A stretch of 64,000 nucleotides of DNA, taken from positions 2,294,001-2,358,000 of the forward strand of contig NZ_CP074570.1 in assembly GCF_019900845.1 (NCBI RefSeq), written 5' to 3'. The notes beneath the pieces were generated by a model. That model saw only the letters and a list, made by a program, of their open reading frames with translations. It ran no database searches and was not told where the DNA came from. Below are positions 18,609 to 28,686 of this stretch, in pieces. A program made the translations under genes and the position numbers. Source of the stretch: Paraneptunicella aestuarii. Lineage in GTDB: Bacteria > Pseudomonadota > Gammaproteobacteria > Enterobacterales > Alteromonadaceae. Position 1 is the first letter of the stretch; each line of letters starts with the position of its first letter.

Positions 18609-18911
18609 ACGAGTACCGTTTATTGTGTGCGATTTCGAAATTGCTTTTTTTTATGCCAGCGCATTATCGGACTAAAGTCTTATAAAAGCACGAAAAAACT
18701 ACACTGGATAATGTAATTATTCCTTATTGAAACTAAAGATTTGCATACGCAATCTCTGTGTTTCCATGACAAAGGTGTAATTAAAGCTAAAAAAATTCTT
18801 ACCTGTCAAATTATTCGAGCCAATTCAATTTTTAATTTGAATTCATTCTTTTTCTTTGGGGTAGGTTATTTTTATTTAATTCAGTTTTATTTAATTCAGG
18901 AAAGGAAATAA
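18609..18911. other. Spacer upstream of the TonB receptor
   Basis: AT-rich, no ORF. It should hold the receptor promoter (minus strand). The only notable element is the near-palindrome at 18741-18752, listed separately. Confidence 0.4.
18741..18752. promoter_or_regulatory. TTGC-N4-GCAA near-palindrome, candidate operator
   Basis: TTGCATACGCAA has perfect 4-bp arms and lies 133 bases upstream of the receptor start. The nonamer TTGCATACG recurs, inverted, upstream of the second TonB receptor (31604-31612). A shared LacI-type regulator is possible, but no regulator gene is seen. Confidence 0.3.
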
Positions 18912-18942
18912 AAAAATAGAGGCTATTAAGCCTCTATTTTTA
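18912..18942 (-). terminator. gltA terminator
   Basis: AAAAATAGAGGC at 18912-18923 pairs with GCCTCTATTTTT at 18930-18941 around a 6-base loop, 20 bases beyond the gltA stop. The flanking A and T runs make it usable in both directions. Confidence 0.88.
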
Positions 18943-18961
18943 GAATGGTAAGTCATTAAAA

Positions 18962-20242
18962 TTATTTTTTAATAGACTTGAATGGACGTTGAGTTTTACC
19001 CGTATAAAGTTGACGAGGACGTCCAATCTTTTGACCTGGTTGACTTAGCATTTCGTGCCAATGAGAAGCCCATCCTACAGTACGTGCCAAAGCAAAAATA
19101 CAGGTAAACATGTTAGTCGGGATACCAATTGCTTTTAATACGATACCAGAGTAGAAATCAACGTTAGGGAAGAGTTTCTTCTCTACAAAGTATGGGTCAC
19201 TCAGAGCAATACGCTCAAGTTCCATCGCTACATCTAACAACGGATCTTTAAGGTTCAGCTCTTTCAATACTTCGTGACAGCTTTCTCTCATGACGGTTGC
19301 GCGAGGGTCATAGTTCTTATAAACCCTGTGACCAAAGCCCATCAAACGGAAAGGATCGTTTTTGTCTTTTGCTTTCTCAATAAACATTGGAATGCGATCA
19401 ACAGAACCGATTTCTTTCAACATATTCAAACACGCTTCGTTTGCACCACCGTGAGCTGGACCCCACAAAGACGCAACGCCAGCAGCAATACATGCATAAG
19501 GGTTAGCGCCAGAAGAACCCGCTAATCTAACGGTAGAAGTAGAAGCATTTTGTTCGTGATCAGCATGCAAGGTGAAGATACGATCAACAGCGCGAGCAAT
19601 GGTTGGGCTGATTTTGTATTCTTCAGCAGGTACAGAGAACATCATATTCAGGAAGTTTTCTGCATAAGACAAGTCGTTACGTGGGTAAACGAAAGGTTGA
19701 CCAACGTTAAACTTGTAACACATCGCTACCAATGTAGGCATTTTGGCGACCAAACGGATGGCGCTTCTTAAACGCTGTTCCGGATCATGAATAGCCAAAT
19801 CGTCATGGTAGAAAGAAGAAAGCGCACCAACAGTACCACACAGCATTGCCATGGGGTGTGCATCGCGACGGAAGCCTTTAAAGAAATCATTGACACTGTC
19901 ATGCACCATGGTGTGACGAGTGATAGTTGATTTGAATTCCTGATAATCCTTTTCGTTTGGCGCTTCGCCGTGCAATAGCATGTAAACGACTTCAAGATAA
20001 TCCGCGTCGCGGGCTAGATCTTCAATTGAATAGCCTCTGTGCAGCAACACCCCTTTATCGCCGTCAATGAAGGTGATTTCGGACTCACAAGAACCTGTTG
20101 CCATGAAGCCCGGATCGAAAGTGAACATTCCGATTTTACCAAGAGCTCGTACGTCAATGACATCAAGTCCTGCCGTGCCGCTTAAAATAGGTAGTTCAAT
20201 CTCTTTATCACCTACTTTCAGAATGGCTGTTTTGTCTGCCAT
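18962..20242 (-). CDS. gltA: GltA, citrate synthase (type II)
   Basis: Condenses oxaloacetate and acetyl-CoA to citrate at the TCA entry. 426 aa, the length of the hexameric NADH-sensitive Gram-negative type. Catalytic motifs: [20 protein letters not shown] and [15 protein letters not shown] near residue 265, [14 protein letters not shown] near 303 with the active-site His, and the Asp in VDFYSGIVL near 363. It is divergent from the sdh-suc operon across 564 bases, the classical enterobacterial arrangement. Confidence 0.97.
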   Translation of the reverse strand: MADKTAILKVGDKEIELPILSGTAGLDVIDVRALGKIGMFTFDPGFMATGSCESEITFIDGDKGVLLHRGYSIEDLARDADYLEVVYMLLHGEAPNEKDYQEFKSTITRHTMVHDSVNDFFKGFRRDAHPMAMLCGTVGALSSFYHDDLAIHDPEQRLRSAIRLVAKMPTLVAMCYKFNVGQPFVYPRNDLSYAENFLNMMFSVPAEEYKISPTIARAVDRIFTLHADHEQNASTSTVRLAGSSGANPYACIAAGVASLWGPAHGGANEACLNMLKEIGSVDRIPMFIEKAKDKNDPFRLMGFGHRVYKNYDPRATVMRESCHEVLKELNLKDPLLDVAMELERIALSDPYFVEKKLFPNVDFYSGIVLKAIGIPTNMFTCIFALARTVGWASHWHEMLSQPGQKIGRPRQLYTGKTQRPFKSIKK

Positions 20243-20806
20243 ATAAAACTCTCCTTAAGAAGTTTTTCTGGGTGTTTTCGGGACATATGCGACCCCGCAG
20301 AATTTAAGCGCCGCTATTTGTACTGTTATTACCAGCATAAGTCAATTTTAATGCATCGCTTAAGTATACCAATGCTAGTGGCGGATTGCGTAATGAACAA
20401 AGTAAATTTAAATAATGATCTAAATACATATGATAAATGGGACTTACGCTTAAAAAGATGTTAGCTAAAAATAAGATGTTAGTTAAAAATCGTGCATTCT
20501 GTGAAATAAATGTGAAGCATTTGTTAAATCCATATCACAAGAAATCCGATCTCTAAATAATCTCGTAAAAATGTTTATTTTTGGGTGTAACAAAAATTGT
20601 TTTTGCTGCGCGTCACTTATATACTTTTGCGGCGTCACAGCTAAGACCCTACGATTTTAGTGCAAAATAATTTTTCAATTATTTTATTTGTTAATGCTGT
20701 GACATCTTGCAGGTAGCTGGAGACTCGTGATTTGGCATTTTTGTGGCAATTTACTAGTCTCTTGAGAGATGTGAAATTTGAAAGCCCGCAAGGGTAACAG
20801 GCGATA
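20243..20806. other. gltA/sdhC divergent regulatory region
   Basis: 564 bases with no convincing ORF. It should carry promoters and control sites for gltA and for the sdh-suc operon. Two tandem 18-bp repeats lie at 20455-20490. TGTGA pentamers occur at 20499 and 20511, but no properly spaced CRP palindrome was found. Confidence 0.5.
20455..20490 (+). repeat. Two tandem 18-bp repeats, ArcA-like
   Basis: AAGATGTTAGCTAAAAAT at 20455-20472 and AAGATGTTAGTTAAAAAT at 20473-20490 are directly abutted with one mismatch. The core TGTTAGTTAAA resembles the ArcA recognition unit GTTAATTA, which is used as direct repeats. Control of gltA and sdh by ArcA is known in E. coli; its use here is inferred. Confidence 0.6.
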
Positions 20807-21184
20807 ATGGTGAAAAAACAAAGACCAGTTAATTTACAACTCAATACGATTAGTTTCCCTCCTTCTGCTATTTCTTCGATTCTTCATCGCGTTACTGGCG
20901 TGGCAATGTTCTTTGCGCTTTTATTTGTAATATGCGCTTGGGCAATGTCATTAACTTCTGCTGAAGGTTTCGCGACAGTTCAAGAATTGATGAATGGCTT
21001 TATAGGCAAAGTTATCGCAATTGGCACAGTGTCAGCATTGACTTATCACTTGCTGGCTGGTTTGCGTCATGTTGTGATGGATTTTGGTCACTGGGAAGAG
21101 ATTGAGTCAGGTAATAATAGTGCCAAAGTGACGATAGTGCTTTGGGTGATCATAACTATCGTGATTGGAGTTGTATTATGGTAA
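20807..21184 (+). CDS. sdhC: SdhC, succinate dehydrogenase cytochrome b556 subunit
   Basis: Membrane anchor of complex II, 125 aa with three hydrophobic segments. SSILHRVTGVAMFF near residue 24 is the family signature for quinone and haem-region residues, and the YHLLAGLRHVVMD segment near residue 80 carries the haem-ligand His. First gene of the sdhCDAB-suc operon. Its end overlaps the sdhD start by seven bases. Confidence 0.95.
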   Translation: MVKKQRPVNLQLNTISFPPSAISSILHRVTGVAMFFALLFVICAWAMSLTSAEGFATVQELMNGFIGKVIAIGTVSALTYHLLAGLRHVVMDFGHWEEIESGNNSAKVTIVLWVIITIVIGVVLW

Positions 21185-21525
21185 CAAATCAGGCAACCCT
21201 GAAGCGTGATGGTGTGCAGGATTTTGTCTCCCTCAGAGCAACTGCGGCAATTATCACTGCCTTTACTGTATTCATGGCATGGTTTTTCATCTCAACTCCA
21301 ACCATTACCTTCGAAGTATGGCACGGGTTGTTCTCTCATCTCGGCATGAAAGTCTTCACTTTAGCTACGCTCGTAGCAATCATGATTCACGTTCGCATTG
21401 GACTATGGCAGGTATTAACGGATTACGTTAAGCCTCCAAAAATTCGTGCAGGATTGCAATTTATCCTGAACTTGATTGCGTTCGTATACGTTGCCGTTGG
21501 TCTGTTTGTTTTGTGGGGTATCTAA
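21178..21525 (+). CDS. sdhD: SdhD, succinate dehydrogenase membrane anchor
   Basis: Second membrane anchor of complex II, 115 aa from ATG 21178, which has TTGGAG upstream and overlaps sdhC. A GTG further upstream would lengthen it but lies inside sdhC. Three membrane segments; HVRIGLWQVLTDYVKP near residue 71 contains the conserved His and the Asp/Tyr pair near the quinone site. The stop abuts the sdhA start. Confidence 0.94.
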   Translation: MVTNQATLKRDGVQDFVSLRATAAIITAFTVFMAWFFISTPTITFEVWHGLFSHLGMKVFTLATLVAIMIHVRIGLWQVLTDYVKPPKIRAGLQFILNLIAFVYVAVGLFVLWGI

Positions 21526-23298
21526 GTGAAAGTTTCAGTACATGAATATGATGCTGTAGTCATCGGTGCCGGTGGTGCGGGTATGCGCGCTGCTTTGCAA
21601 ATTTCTCAATCAGGCAAGTCCTGTGCTCTTTTATCTAAAGTATTCCCGACCCGTTCTCACACAGTATCTGCTCAAGGCGGTATTACCGTTGCTTTGGGTA
21701 ATGCTCATGAAGATAACTGGGAATGGCACATGTACGATACGGTTAAAGGTTCTGATTATATCGGTGACCAGGACGCTATCGAATATATGTGTAAAACAGG
21801 CCCAGAAGCCATTCTTGAAATGGAAAATATGGGTTTGCCTTTCTCTCGTTTTGAGAACGGTAAGATCTACCAAAGACCTTTTGGTGGTCAATCCAAGAAT
21901 TTTGGTGGCGAGCAGGGCGCTCGTACCGCAGCAGCAGCTGACCGTACTGGTCACGCATTGTTGCATTTGCTTTATCAGCAAAACGTTAAGAACAAAACCA
22001 AAGTATTCAGTGAATGGTATGCGCTGGATTTGGTTAAGAACCAGGACGGCGATGTTGTTGGTTGTACAGCCATTGATATCGAAACTGGCGAGGTGGTTTA
22101 CTTTAAATCTCGTGCAGTTGTGTTGGCGACAGGTGGCGCAGGCCGTATTTACGCATCCACTACAAACGCTCACATCAACACCGGTGACGGTGTAGGTATG
22201 GCGCTTCGCGCTGGTGTTTGTTTGCAAGATATGGAAATGTGGCAGTTCCACCCAACCGGCATTGCGGGAGCTGGTACATTGGTAACAGAAGGTTGTCGTG
22301 GTGAAGGTGGCTATCTATTAAATAAAGATGGCGAACGCTTCATGGAGCGTTATGCACCTAACGCGAAAGACCTTGCTGGCCGTGACGTTGTTGCTCGTTC
22401 TATGATGACTGAGATTCGCGAAGGCCGCGGTTGTGATGGCCCTTGGGGTCCTCATATTAAGTTGAAACTGGATCACCTGGGTAAAGAAGTGCTTGAGTCT
22501 CGCTTGCCGGGTATTCTTGAATTGTCTCGTACATTCGCACACGTTGATCCTGTTAAAGAACCGATTCCGGTTATTCCAACCTGTCACTACATGATGGGTG
22601 GTATTCCAACGAACGTAGATGGTCAGGCGATTACTATCGACGAAAACGGTAATGAAAAACCTGTAAATGGTTTGTTTGCCTGTGGTGAGATTGCTTGTGT
22701 ATCTGTACACGGTGCTAACCGCCTGGGTGGTAACTCATTACTTGATTTGGTGGTATTTGGTCGTGCGACTGGTTTGCATTTGGGTAAAGCATTAAACGAA
22801 ATTGATACTGCTAGAGAAGCCAGCGAATCTGATGTTGATGAAGCGCTAGCTCGTTTCAACCGTTGGGAAAACTCAGAACCTGGTAAGGGTGAGGATCCTG
22901 TTCAAATCAAGAAAGACATGCAGCAATGTATGCAACTGAATTTCTCTGTATTCCGTGAAGGCGAAGCGATGGCGCAAGGCTTGAATGAATTGAAAGAAAT
23001 TCGTGAGCGCTTGAAGCATGCCCGTCTGGATGACAAGAGCTCTGATTTCAACACACAACGTATAGAGTGTCTGGAATTAGATAACTTGATGGAAACAGCT
23101 TATGCAACAGCCGTTGCTGCGAACTTCAGAACCGAGAGCCGTGGCGCACATAGCCGCTTCGACTTCCCGGATCGTGATGACGAGAACTGGTTGTGCCACT
23201 CGATTTATAAACCGAGTGATGAGTCTATGATTAAGCGTGAAGTAAACATGTCGCCTAAGACTCGCGAAGCGTTTCCACCTAAAGCTCGTACTTATTAA
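21526..23298 (+). CDS. sdhA: SdhA, succinate dehydrogenase flavoprotein
   Basis: Oxidises succinate to fumarate through covalently bound FAD on the cytoplasmic side of complex II. 590 aa, almost collinear with the E. coli protein. FAD site [12 protein letters not shown] near residue 14; the flavin-linking histidine is in [11 protein letters not shown] near residue 45; HPTGIAGAG and the catalytic Arg region RGEGGYLLN follow; the C-terminus ends FPPKARTY. The start is GTG 21526, immediately after the sdhD stop; alignment with known N-termini supports it. Confidence 0.97.
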   Translation: MKVSVHEYDAVVIGAGGAGMRAALQISQSGKSCALLSKVFPTRSHTVSAQGGITVALGNAHEDNWEWHMYDTVKGSDYIGDQDAIEYMCKTGPEAILEMENMGLPFSRFENGKIYQRPFGGQSKNFGGEQGARTAAAADRTGHALLHLLYQQNVKNKTKVFSEWYALDLVKNQDGDVVGCTAIDIETGEVVYFKSRAVVLATGGAGRIYASTTNAHINTGDGVGMALRAGVCLQDMEMWQFHPTGIAGAGTLVTEGCRGEGGYLLNKDGERFMERYAPNAKDLAGRDVVARSMMTEIREGRGCDGPWGPHIKLKLDHLGKEVLESRLPGILELSRTFAHVDPVKEPIPVIPTCHYMMGGIPTNVDGQAITIDENGNEKPVNGLFACGEIACVSVHGANRLGGNSLLDLVVFGRATGLHLGKALNEIDTAREASESDVDEALARFNRWENSEPGKGEDPVQIKKDMQQCMQLNFSVFREGEAMAQGLNELKEIRERLKHARLDDKSSDFNTQRIECLELDNLMETAYATAVAANFRTESRGAHSRFDFPDRDDENWLCHSIYKPSDESMIKREVNMSPKTREAFPPKARTY

Positions 23299-23312
23299 GA
23301 GGTATTTCATCC

Positions 23313-24023
23313 ATGATGCGTGAATTTTCAGTTTATCGATACAATCCTGATGTTGATAATGCGCCTCGTATGCAGTCTTACAAGCTAGAGGTTGAAGAAG
23401 GTCAGGACATGATGGTGTTGGATGCACTCTTATTATTAAAAGAGCAAGATCCAACATTGTCTTTTAGACGTTCTTGCCGTGAAGGTGTTTGTGGTTCAGA
23501 TGGCGTAAACATGAATGGTAAGAATGGGTTGGCTTGTATTACTCCATTGTCAGACCTGGGGAATGGCACAATTGTTATTCGTCCTTTACCTGGTTTGCCT
23601 GTAGTGAGAGATCTGGTTATCGACATGACCCAGTTCTACACTCAATACGAGAAGATCAAGCCGTTTTTGATTAATGACAGTAAACAACCGCCTGCAAGAG
23701 AATATCTGCAATCTCCAGAAGAGCGTGAAAAGCTTGACGGTTTGTATGAATGTATCTTGTGTGCATGTTGTTCTACATCGTGCCCGTCTTTCTGGTGGAA
23801 TCCAGATAAGTTTATTGGACCTGCGGGTCTGTTACATGCATATCGTTTTCTTGCTGATAGCAGGGATACAGCCACCGAAGCTCGTTTGAGTGAACTTGAT
23901 GATGCGTTTAGCGTATTCCGCTGCCACGGCATCATGAACTGTGTGAGTGTATGTCCAAAAGGATTGAATCCGACTAAAGCAATTGGTCAGATTAAATCTA
24001 TGTTATTGCAACGAGCGATGTAA
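23313..24023 (+). CDS. sdhB: SdhB, succinate dehydrogenase iron-sulfur subunit
   Basis: Carries electrons from FAD to quinone through three Fe-S clusters. 236 aa. The [2Fe-2S] motif is CREGVCGSDG with a later cysteine in GLAC; the [4Fe-4S] and [3Fe-4S] motifs are CILCACCSTSCP and CVSVCPKGLNP. GAGGT precedes the start; ATG 23313 or 23316 are both possible. It completes complex II, and a stable hairpin follows before sucA. Confidence 0.97.
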   Translation: MMREFSVYRYNPDVDNAPRMQSYKLEVEEGQDMMVLDALLLLKEQDPTLSFRRSCREGVCGSDGVNMNGKNGLACITPLSDLGNGTIVIRPLPGLPVVRDLVIDMTQFYTQYEKIKPFLINDSKQPPAREYLQSPEEREKLDGLYECILCACCSTSCPSFWWNPDKFIGPAGLLHAYRFLADSRDTATEARLSELDDAFSVFRCHGIMNCVSVCPKGLNPTKAIGQIKSMLLQRAM

Positions 24024-24034
24024 CAGGAATGCAA

Positions 24035-24064
24035 ATGTGGATCTGGCTTTGGCAAGATCCACAT
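24035..24064 (+). terminator. Hairpin in sdhB-sucA spacer
   Basis: A perfect 10-bp stem, ATGTGGATCT at 24035-24044 with AGATCCACAT at 24055-24064, has a 10-base loop and no U-tract. It lies 12 bases after the sdhB stop. More likely an mRNA processing or stability element, or a partial attenuator, than a full terminator. Confidence 0.6.
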
Positions 24065-24211
24065 AGCAAGGAAGAAGGCATAGTAAACGAAGTATTCAAA
24101 GCATGTCTTAAACAGTGCACTCCGCTCATAACGGCTTGTCTGTGTGTGCATGGGATCTTTGGCTATACTGCAACCATTAACGATTAATATTTGTTTGAGA
24201 AAGGGCAAACG

Positions 24212-27037
24212 ATGCACGAAAGCGTGATGAAAGCATGGTGGGAATCGTCTCACATGGCTGGGGGTAACGCTGCTTACGTAGAGGAATTATACGAAGCTTA
24301 TCTGGACAATCCACTGAGTGTCAGTGAGGATTGGAGAGAAGTTTTCGACAAATTGCCGAAAGTAGACGGAGTAGCACTGGAAACCAAACACAGTGAAGTG
24401 CGTAACCAGTTCCGTTTAATGGCCGAGCAAGGTTTAAAGGCTAAAATGCCTGTTGCCGCCAGTAAACAAGTTGCAACCGAAGCTGACCAAAAACAGGTTA
24501 AAGTTCTACAGCTAATCAATGCCTATCGCTTTCGAGGGCATCAACATGCCAATCTCGATCCTCTGGGGTTATGGCATCAAGAGCGTGTAAGAGATCTTGA
24601 ACTGTCATATCACAACCTATCTGAAGAAGATTTTCATAGCGTATATAACGTAGGCTCTTATGCCGTCGGTCAAGAGCAGATGACGCTTGGCGAGTTATAT
24701 AAGTCGCTGAATCGAACCTACTGTAATTCCATTGGTGCTGAGTACATGCACATCACCAATACGGAAGAAAAGCGCTGGATCCAAAAATATTTTGAAGGTG
24801 CCCAGTCCACACCTAAATTTGATCGTGAAACCAAGATCGACATTTTGAAAGGTCTGGTCGCGGCTGACGGTATGGAAAAATACCTTGGGGCTAAATTCCC
24901 GGGCGCTAAACGTTTTTCATTGGAAGGTGGTGATGCACTGGTTCCAATGTTGAAAGGCTTGATCAAACACGCGGGTAAAAACGGTGCCAAAGAAGTGGTT
25001 ATCGGTATGGCTCACCGTGGTCGTTTGAACGTGTTGGTTAACGTGATGGGTAAAAATCCATCAGTCCTGTTCGATGAATTCTCAGGTAAACATGATGAAT
25101 CATTGGGCATGGGTGACGTTAAGTACCACTCAGGTTTTTCTTCTGATTTCTCAACACCGGGTGGCAATGTTCACTTGGCGCTAGCCTTTAACCCATCTCA
25201 CCTTGAGATCGTTAATCCGGTGGTAATGGGATCGGTAAGAGCGCGCCTGGATCGTCGTGAATGCGACAATGGTTCCATGGTTCTTCCAATTACCATTCAC
25301 GGTGACTCAGCTATTGCGGGTCAGGGTGTTGTACAAGAAACCTTTAATATGTCACAAACCCGTGGCTTTAAAGTGGGCGGTACAGTGCGCATAGTGGTGA
25401 ACAACCAGGTTGGTTTTACTACATCCAAAACCATTGATACTCGTTCCACCCAGTATTGTACTGATATCGCCAAGATGGTTCAGGCTCCGATTTTTCACGT
25501 AAATGCTGATGATCCGGAAGCAGTGCTTTTCGTATCACAGCTGGCGTTGGATTATCGCAATACCTTTAAACGCGATGTTGTGATTGATTTGGTGTGTTAC
25601 CGTCGTCACGGTCACAACGAAGCGGATGAGCCCAATGCAACTCAGCCGTTGATGTACCAGAAAATCAAGAAACATCCTGTTCCTCGTCAACTTTATGCTG
25701 AACAACTTATTGCTCAAGGTGTGATTGAAGAGCATGAAGTTGATAAGTTAGTCAATGAGTATCGCGCAGCATTGGATCACGGTGCTTGCGTTGTTCCTGA
25801 ATGGCGTCCAATGACAGAACATTCTGTTGATTGGAGCCCTTATATCGGGAATGAGTGGAACGTTGCCTATGAGGGCGCGGTTTCTGTGAGTGAATTGAAG
25901 CGTATCGGTACCAAGATTTGTGAGTACCCGGAATCGTTTAAACTTCATTCACGAGTGCGTAAGCTGTATCAGGATCGTGAAGCTATGATGGCAGGGGAAA
26001 AACTGCTTGATTGGGGTGCGGCTGAAACATTGGCTTACGGCACTATTCTTGAAGCGGGTCATAATATCCGTTTGACTGGTCAGGATAGTGGACGTGGTAC
26101 TTTCTTCCATCGCCACGCTGTATTACATAATCAAACTGACGCTGCTGAATATATGCCACTGGAATATATTAGTGACAAGCAAGGGAAAATAGAAATCTAT
26201 GACTCTGTATTGTCTGAAGCGGCGGCCATGGCTTTTGAATTCGGTTATGCAACAGCAGAACCCGGTTCTTTGGTACTGTGGGAAGCTCAGTTTGGTGACT
26301 TTGCTAACGGCGCTCAGGTTGTCATCGACCAGTTCTTATCATCTGGTGAGCATAAGTGGGGACGTTTGTGCGGTCTAACCTTATTGTTGCCTCATGGTTA
26401 TGAAGGTCAGGGGCCAGAGCACAGTTCTGCGCGTCTTGAGCGTTTCCTGCAATTGTCTGCTGGGCACAACTGGCAGGTTTGTGTGCCTTCTACACCTTCG
26501 CAGGTGTACAACATGTTGCGCCGTCAGATCATCCGACCTTTACGTCGTCCATTGATCGTCATGTCACCTAAATCATTGTTAAGACATCCTTTGGCTGTCT
26601 CTTCCATGGAAGAGTTGGCAGAAGGTCGCTTCTACGAAGTGATTGATGAGATTGATGAGATTAAACCGGCAGGCGTAAAACGTGTGGTTATGTGTTCAGG
26701 CAAAGTTTACTACGACCTGTTAGAACAACGCCGCAAGAATGAACAAACCGATGTTGCCATTATCCGTATTGAACAGTTGTACCCATTCCCTCAAGAGGAA
26801 ATGAAAGCAATTGTTCAAAAATATCAACATGTTAAAGACTGGGTTTGGTGTCAGGAAGAACCTCAGAACCAGGGAGCTTGGTATTGTAGTCAACATCACT
26901 TTGTTGAAGCCATCCCTGAAGGGGCAAAAGTGACTTATGCTGGCCGTGCCGCATCGTCTTCCCCTGCTGTAGGTTATCTGGCAATACACAACCAACAGCA
27001 AAAAGCGGTTGTTGCCGAAGCACTAGAAATTAATTAA
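24212..27037 (+). CDS. sucA: SucA, 2-oxoglutarate dehydrogenase E1
   Basis: Thiamine-diphosphate E1 component that decarboxylates 2-oxoglutarate and reductively succinylates the SucB lipoyl group. 941 aa from ATG 24212, with AAAGGG 6 bases upstream; a TTG 21 bases earlier is discarded. Motifs: YRFRGHQHANLDPLG near residue 106, the GMAHRGRLNVLVN block near 266, HGDSAIAGQGVVQE near 370 and the C-terminal EEPQNQGAW. Operon order sdh-sucAB-sucCD is the standard one. Confidence 0.96.
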   Translation: MHESVMKAWWESSHMAGGNAAYVEELYEAYLDNPLSVSEDWREVFDKLPKVDGVALETKHSEVRNQFRLMAEQGLKAKMPVAASKQVATEADQKQVKVLQLINAYRFRGHQHANLDPLGLWHQERVRDLELSYHNLSEEDFHSVYNVGSYAVGQEQMTLGELYKSLNRTYCNSIGAEYMHITNTEEKRWIQKYFEGAQSTPKFDRETKIDILKGLVAADGMEKYLGAKFPGAKRFSLEGGDALVPMLKGLIKHAGKNGAKEVVIGMAHRGRLNVLVNVMGKNPSVLFDEFSGKHDESLGMGDVKYHSGFSSDFSTPGGNVHLALAFNPSHLEIVNPVVMGSVRARLDRRECDNGSMVLPITIHGDSAIAGQGVVQETFNMSQTRGFKVGGTVRIVVNNQVGFTTSKTIDTRSTQYCTDIAKMVQAPIFHVNADDPEAVLFVSQLALDYRNTFKRDVVIDLVCYRRHGHNEADEPNATQPLMYQKIKKHPVPRQLYAEQLIAQGVIEEHEVDKLVNEYRAALDHGACVVPEWRPMTEHSVDWSPYIGNEWNVAYEGAVSVSELKRIGTKICEYPESFKLHSRVRKLYQDREAMMAGEKLLDWGAAETLAYGTILEAGHNIRLTGQDSGRGTFFHRHAVLHNQTDAAEYMPLEYISDKQGKIEIYDSVLSEAAAMAFEFGYATAEPGSLVLWEAQFGDFANGAQVVIDQFLSSGEHKWGRLCGLTLLLPHGYEGQGPEHSSARLERFLQLSAGHNWQVCVPSTPSQVYNMLRRQIIRPLRRPLIVMSPKSLLRHPLAVSSMEELAEGRFYEVIDEIDEIKPAGVKRVVMCSGKVYYDLLEQRRKNEQTDVAIIRIEQLYPFPQEEMKAIVQKYQHVKDWVWCQEEPQNQGAWYCSQHHFVEAIPEGAKVTYAGRAASSSPAVGYLAIHNQQQKAVVAEALEIN

Positions 27038-27046
27038 AGGAATACC

Positions 27047-28534
27047 ATGACAATTGAAATTAAAGTTCCCGTGTTGCCGGAGTCTGTAGCTGATGCCACT
27101 GTGGCAACCTGGCATGTAAAACAAGGTGACACAGTATCTCGCGACCAAAATTTGGTTGATATTGAAACCGACAAAGTTGTGTTGGAAGTGGTTGCGCCTA
27201 ATGATGGTGTTATTTCCAGCATTACCGGTGCTGAAGGTGATACCGTTTTAGCTGAACAAGTTATTGCATTATTGGAAGAAAGCGCCGGTCAGGCTAAACC
27301 TGCCGCTGCTGAAGCAAAATCTCAATCCAGTTCTAAAGGTGAAGTCATGGATATTAAAGTTCCGGTTCTTCCTGAATCAGTTGCTGATGCAACTGTTGCA
27401 ACCTGGCATGTACAGCCGGGTGAAGCTGTCTCCAGAGATCAAAATTTGGTTGATATCGAAACTGACAAAGTTGTGTTGGAAGTTGTCGCGCCTGCCGATG
27501 GCTCTTTAAGTGAAATCCTGGCTCAGGAAGGCGAAACGGTAAACGCTGAGCAAATTATCGCTAAATTTGTAGCGGGTGCCGGAGCGGCTCCTGCTGCGGC
27601 AGCACCAGCAGCAGAAGCAGAAGCTGATTCTGACAGTGAAGCACTTAGCCCGTCAGTTCGTCGTTTGTTGGCTGAAAAAGATATCGACCCTGCATCAATT
27701 CGTGGTACGGGCAAAAATGGTCGTATTACCCGTGAAGATGTGGAAGCACATTTGAAAGGTGGTTCTGCTCCTGCGCCAGCAGCGAGTACAACTCAACCTT
27801 CTACAGCTGCCGCTCCAGTTACTGGCATGGTAGATCGTACAGAAAAACGCGTTCCTATGACCCGTTTGCGTAAGACTATCGCTACTCGCTTGTTAAATGC
27901 CAAGAATTCTACGGCCATGTTGACGACATTTAATGAAGTTAACATGAAACCTATTATGGATATTCGTAAGCAATATCAAGATGCATTTGAAAAGAAACAT
28001 GGCATTCGTCTTGGTTTCATGTCTTTCTACGTGAAAGCAGTTGTTGAAGCGTTGAAGCGATTCCCTGAAGTGAATGCGTCAATTGATGGCGACGATATTT
28101 GCTATCACAACTATTTCGATATCTCTATGGCTGTTTCTACGCCTCGTGGATTGGTAACACCAGTATTAAAAGATTGTGATCAATTGTCTTTGGCTGAGAT
28201 TGAAAAGGGTATTAAAAACCTTGCTATTAAAGGTCGTGACGGCAAGTTGTCTATGGAAGAATTGCAAGGCGGTACATTCACCATCACTAATGGTGGCGTA
28301 TTTGGTTCTTTGATGTCTACTCCTATTATTAATCCTCCTCAAAGTGCAATTCTTGGAATGCACAAAATACAGGATCGCCCAATGGCAGTAGATGGCAAAG
28401 TGGAAATTCTTCCAATGATGTACTTAGCTTTGTCTTATGACCACCGTATTATCGATGGTAAAGAATCTGTCGGCTTCCTGGTGACTGTTAAGGAACTATT
28501 GGAAGATCCAACACGTATTTTGTTGGATGTATAA
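27047..28534 (+). CDS. sucB: SucB with two lipoyl domains (2-oxoglutarate dehydrogenase E2)
   Basis: Dihydrolipoyl succinyltransferase core of the complex, 495 aa against about 405 in E. coli. The excess is a second lipoyl domain: residues 1-78 and 102-180 are near-copies, each with [18 protein letters not shown] and the lipoylation site [11 protein letters not shown]. Ala/Pro linkers follow, then the E1/E3-binding domain ([14 protein letters not shown] near 201) and the catalytic domain with active-site His in [11 protein letters not shown]. The two lipoyl regions differ at many third-codon positions, so the duplication is old or kept similar by selection. Confidence 0.95.
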   Translation: MTIEIKVPVLPESVADATVATWHVKQGDTVSRDQNLVDIETDKVVLEVVAPNDGVISSITGAEGDTVLAEQVIALLEESAGQAKPAAAEAKSQSSSKGEVMDIKVPVLPESVADATVATWHVQPGEAVSRDQNLVDIETDKVVLEVVAPADGSLSEILAQEGETVNAEQIIAKFVAGAGAAPAAAAPAAEAEADSDSEALSPSVRRLLAEKDIDPASIRGTGKNGRITREDVEAHLKGGSAPAPAASTTQPSTAAAPVTGMVDRTEKRVPMTRLRKTIATRLLNAKNSTAMLTTFNEVNMKPIMDIRKQYQDAFEKKHGIRLGFMSFYVKAVVEALKRFPEVNASIDGDDICYHNYFDISMAVSTPRGLVTPVLKDCDQLSLAEIEKGIKNLAIKGRDGKLSMEELQGGTFTITNGGVFGSLMSTPIINPPQSAILGMHKIQDRPMAVDGKVEILPMMYLALSYDHRIIDGKESVGFLVTVKELLEDPTRILLDV

Positions 28535-28569
28535 CAGATTTTAAAAGAATTGAAGTTTAGCAGGACGCC

Positions 28570-28665
28570 CCGCCAGTTAATCTGGCGGTTTATTTATAAG
28601 GGATTAGCGTACATAGCTTCGGCTATGGCTAGTTGAGTTAAGTCGCAAAGGCGACAAGTTTTTCA
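28570..28665 (+). terminator. Three consecutive hairpins between sucB and sucC
   Basis: Hairpin 1: CCGCCAG 28570-28576 with CTGGCGG 28582-28588, followed by TTTATTT. Hairpin 2: CATAGC 28612-28617 with GCTATG 28622-28627 and a UUCG tetraloop, extended by TAGC/GCTA outside a 3-base bulge. Hairpin 3: GTCGC 28642-28646 with GCGAC 28651-28655, then AAGTTTTTC. They fill the 152-base spacer and suggest attenuation or RNA processing separating sucAB from sucCD expression. Confidence 0.7.
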
Positions 28666-28686
28666 TCTAAATACGGAAAAAACACC

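Noticed and set aside
20495-20545. CRP site in the gltA-sdhC region
   Set aside because: Two TGTGA pentamers and a downstream ATCACA exist but not at the spacing of a CRP palindrome.
21566-22251. Overlapping frames of over 200 codons on both strands inside sdhA
   Set aside because: They are shadows of the strongly supported sdhA frame; their proteins show low-complexity Cys/Leu/Thr composition and no family pattern.
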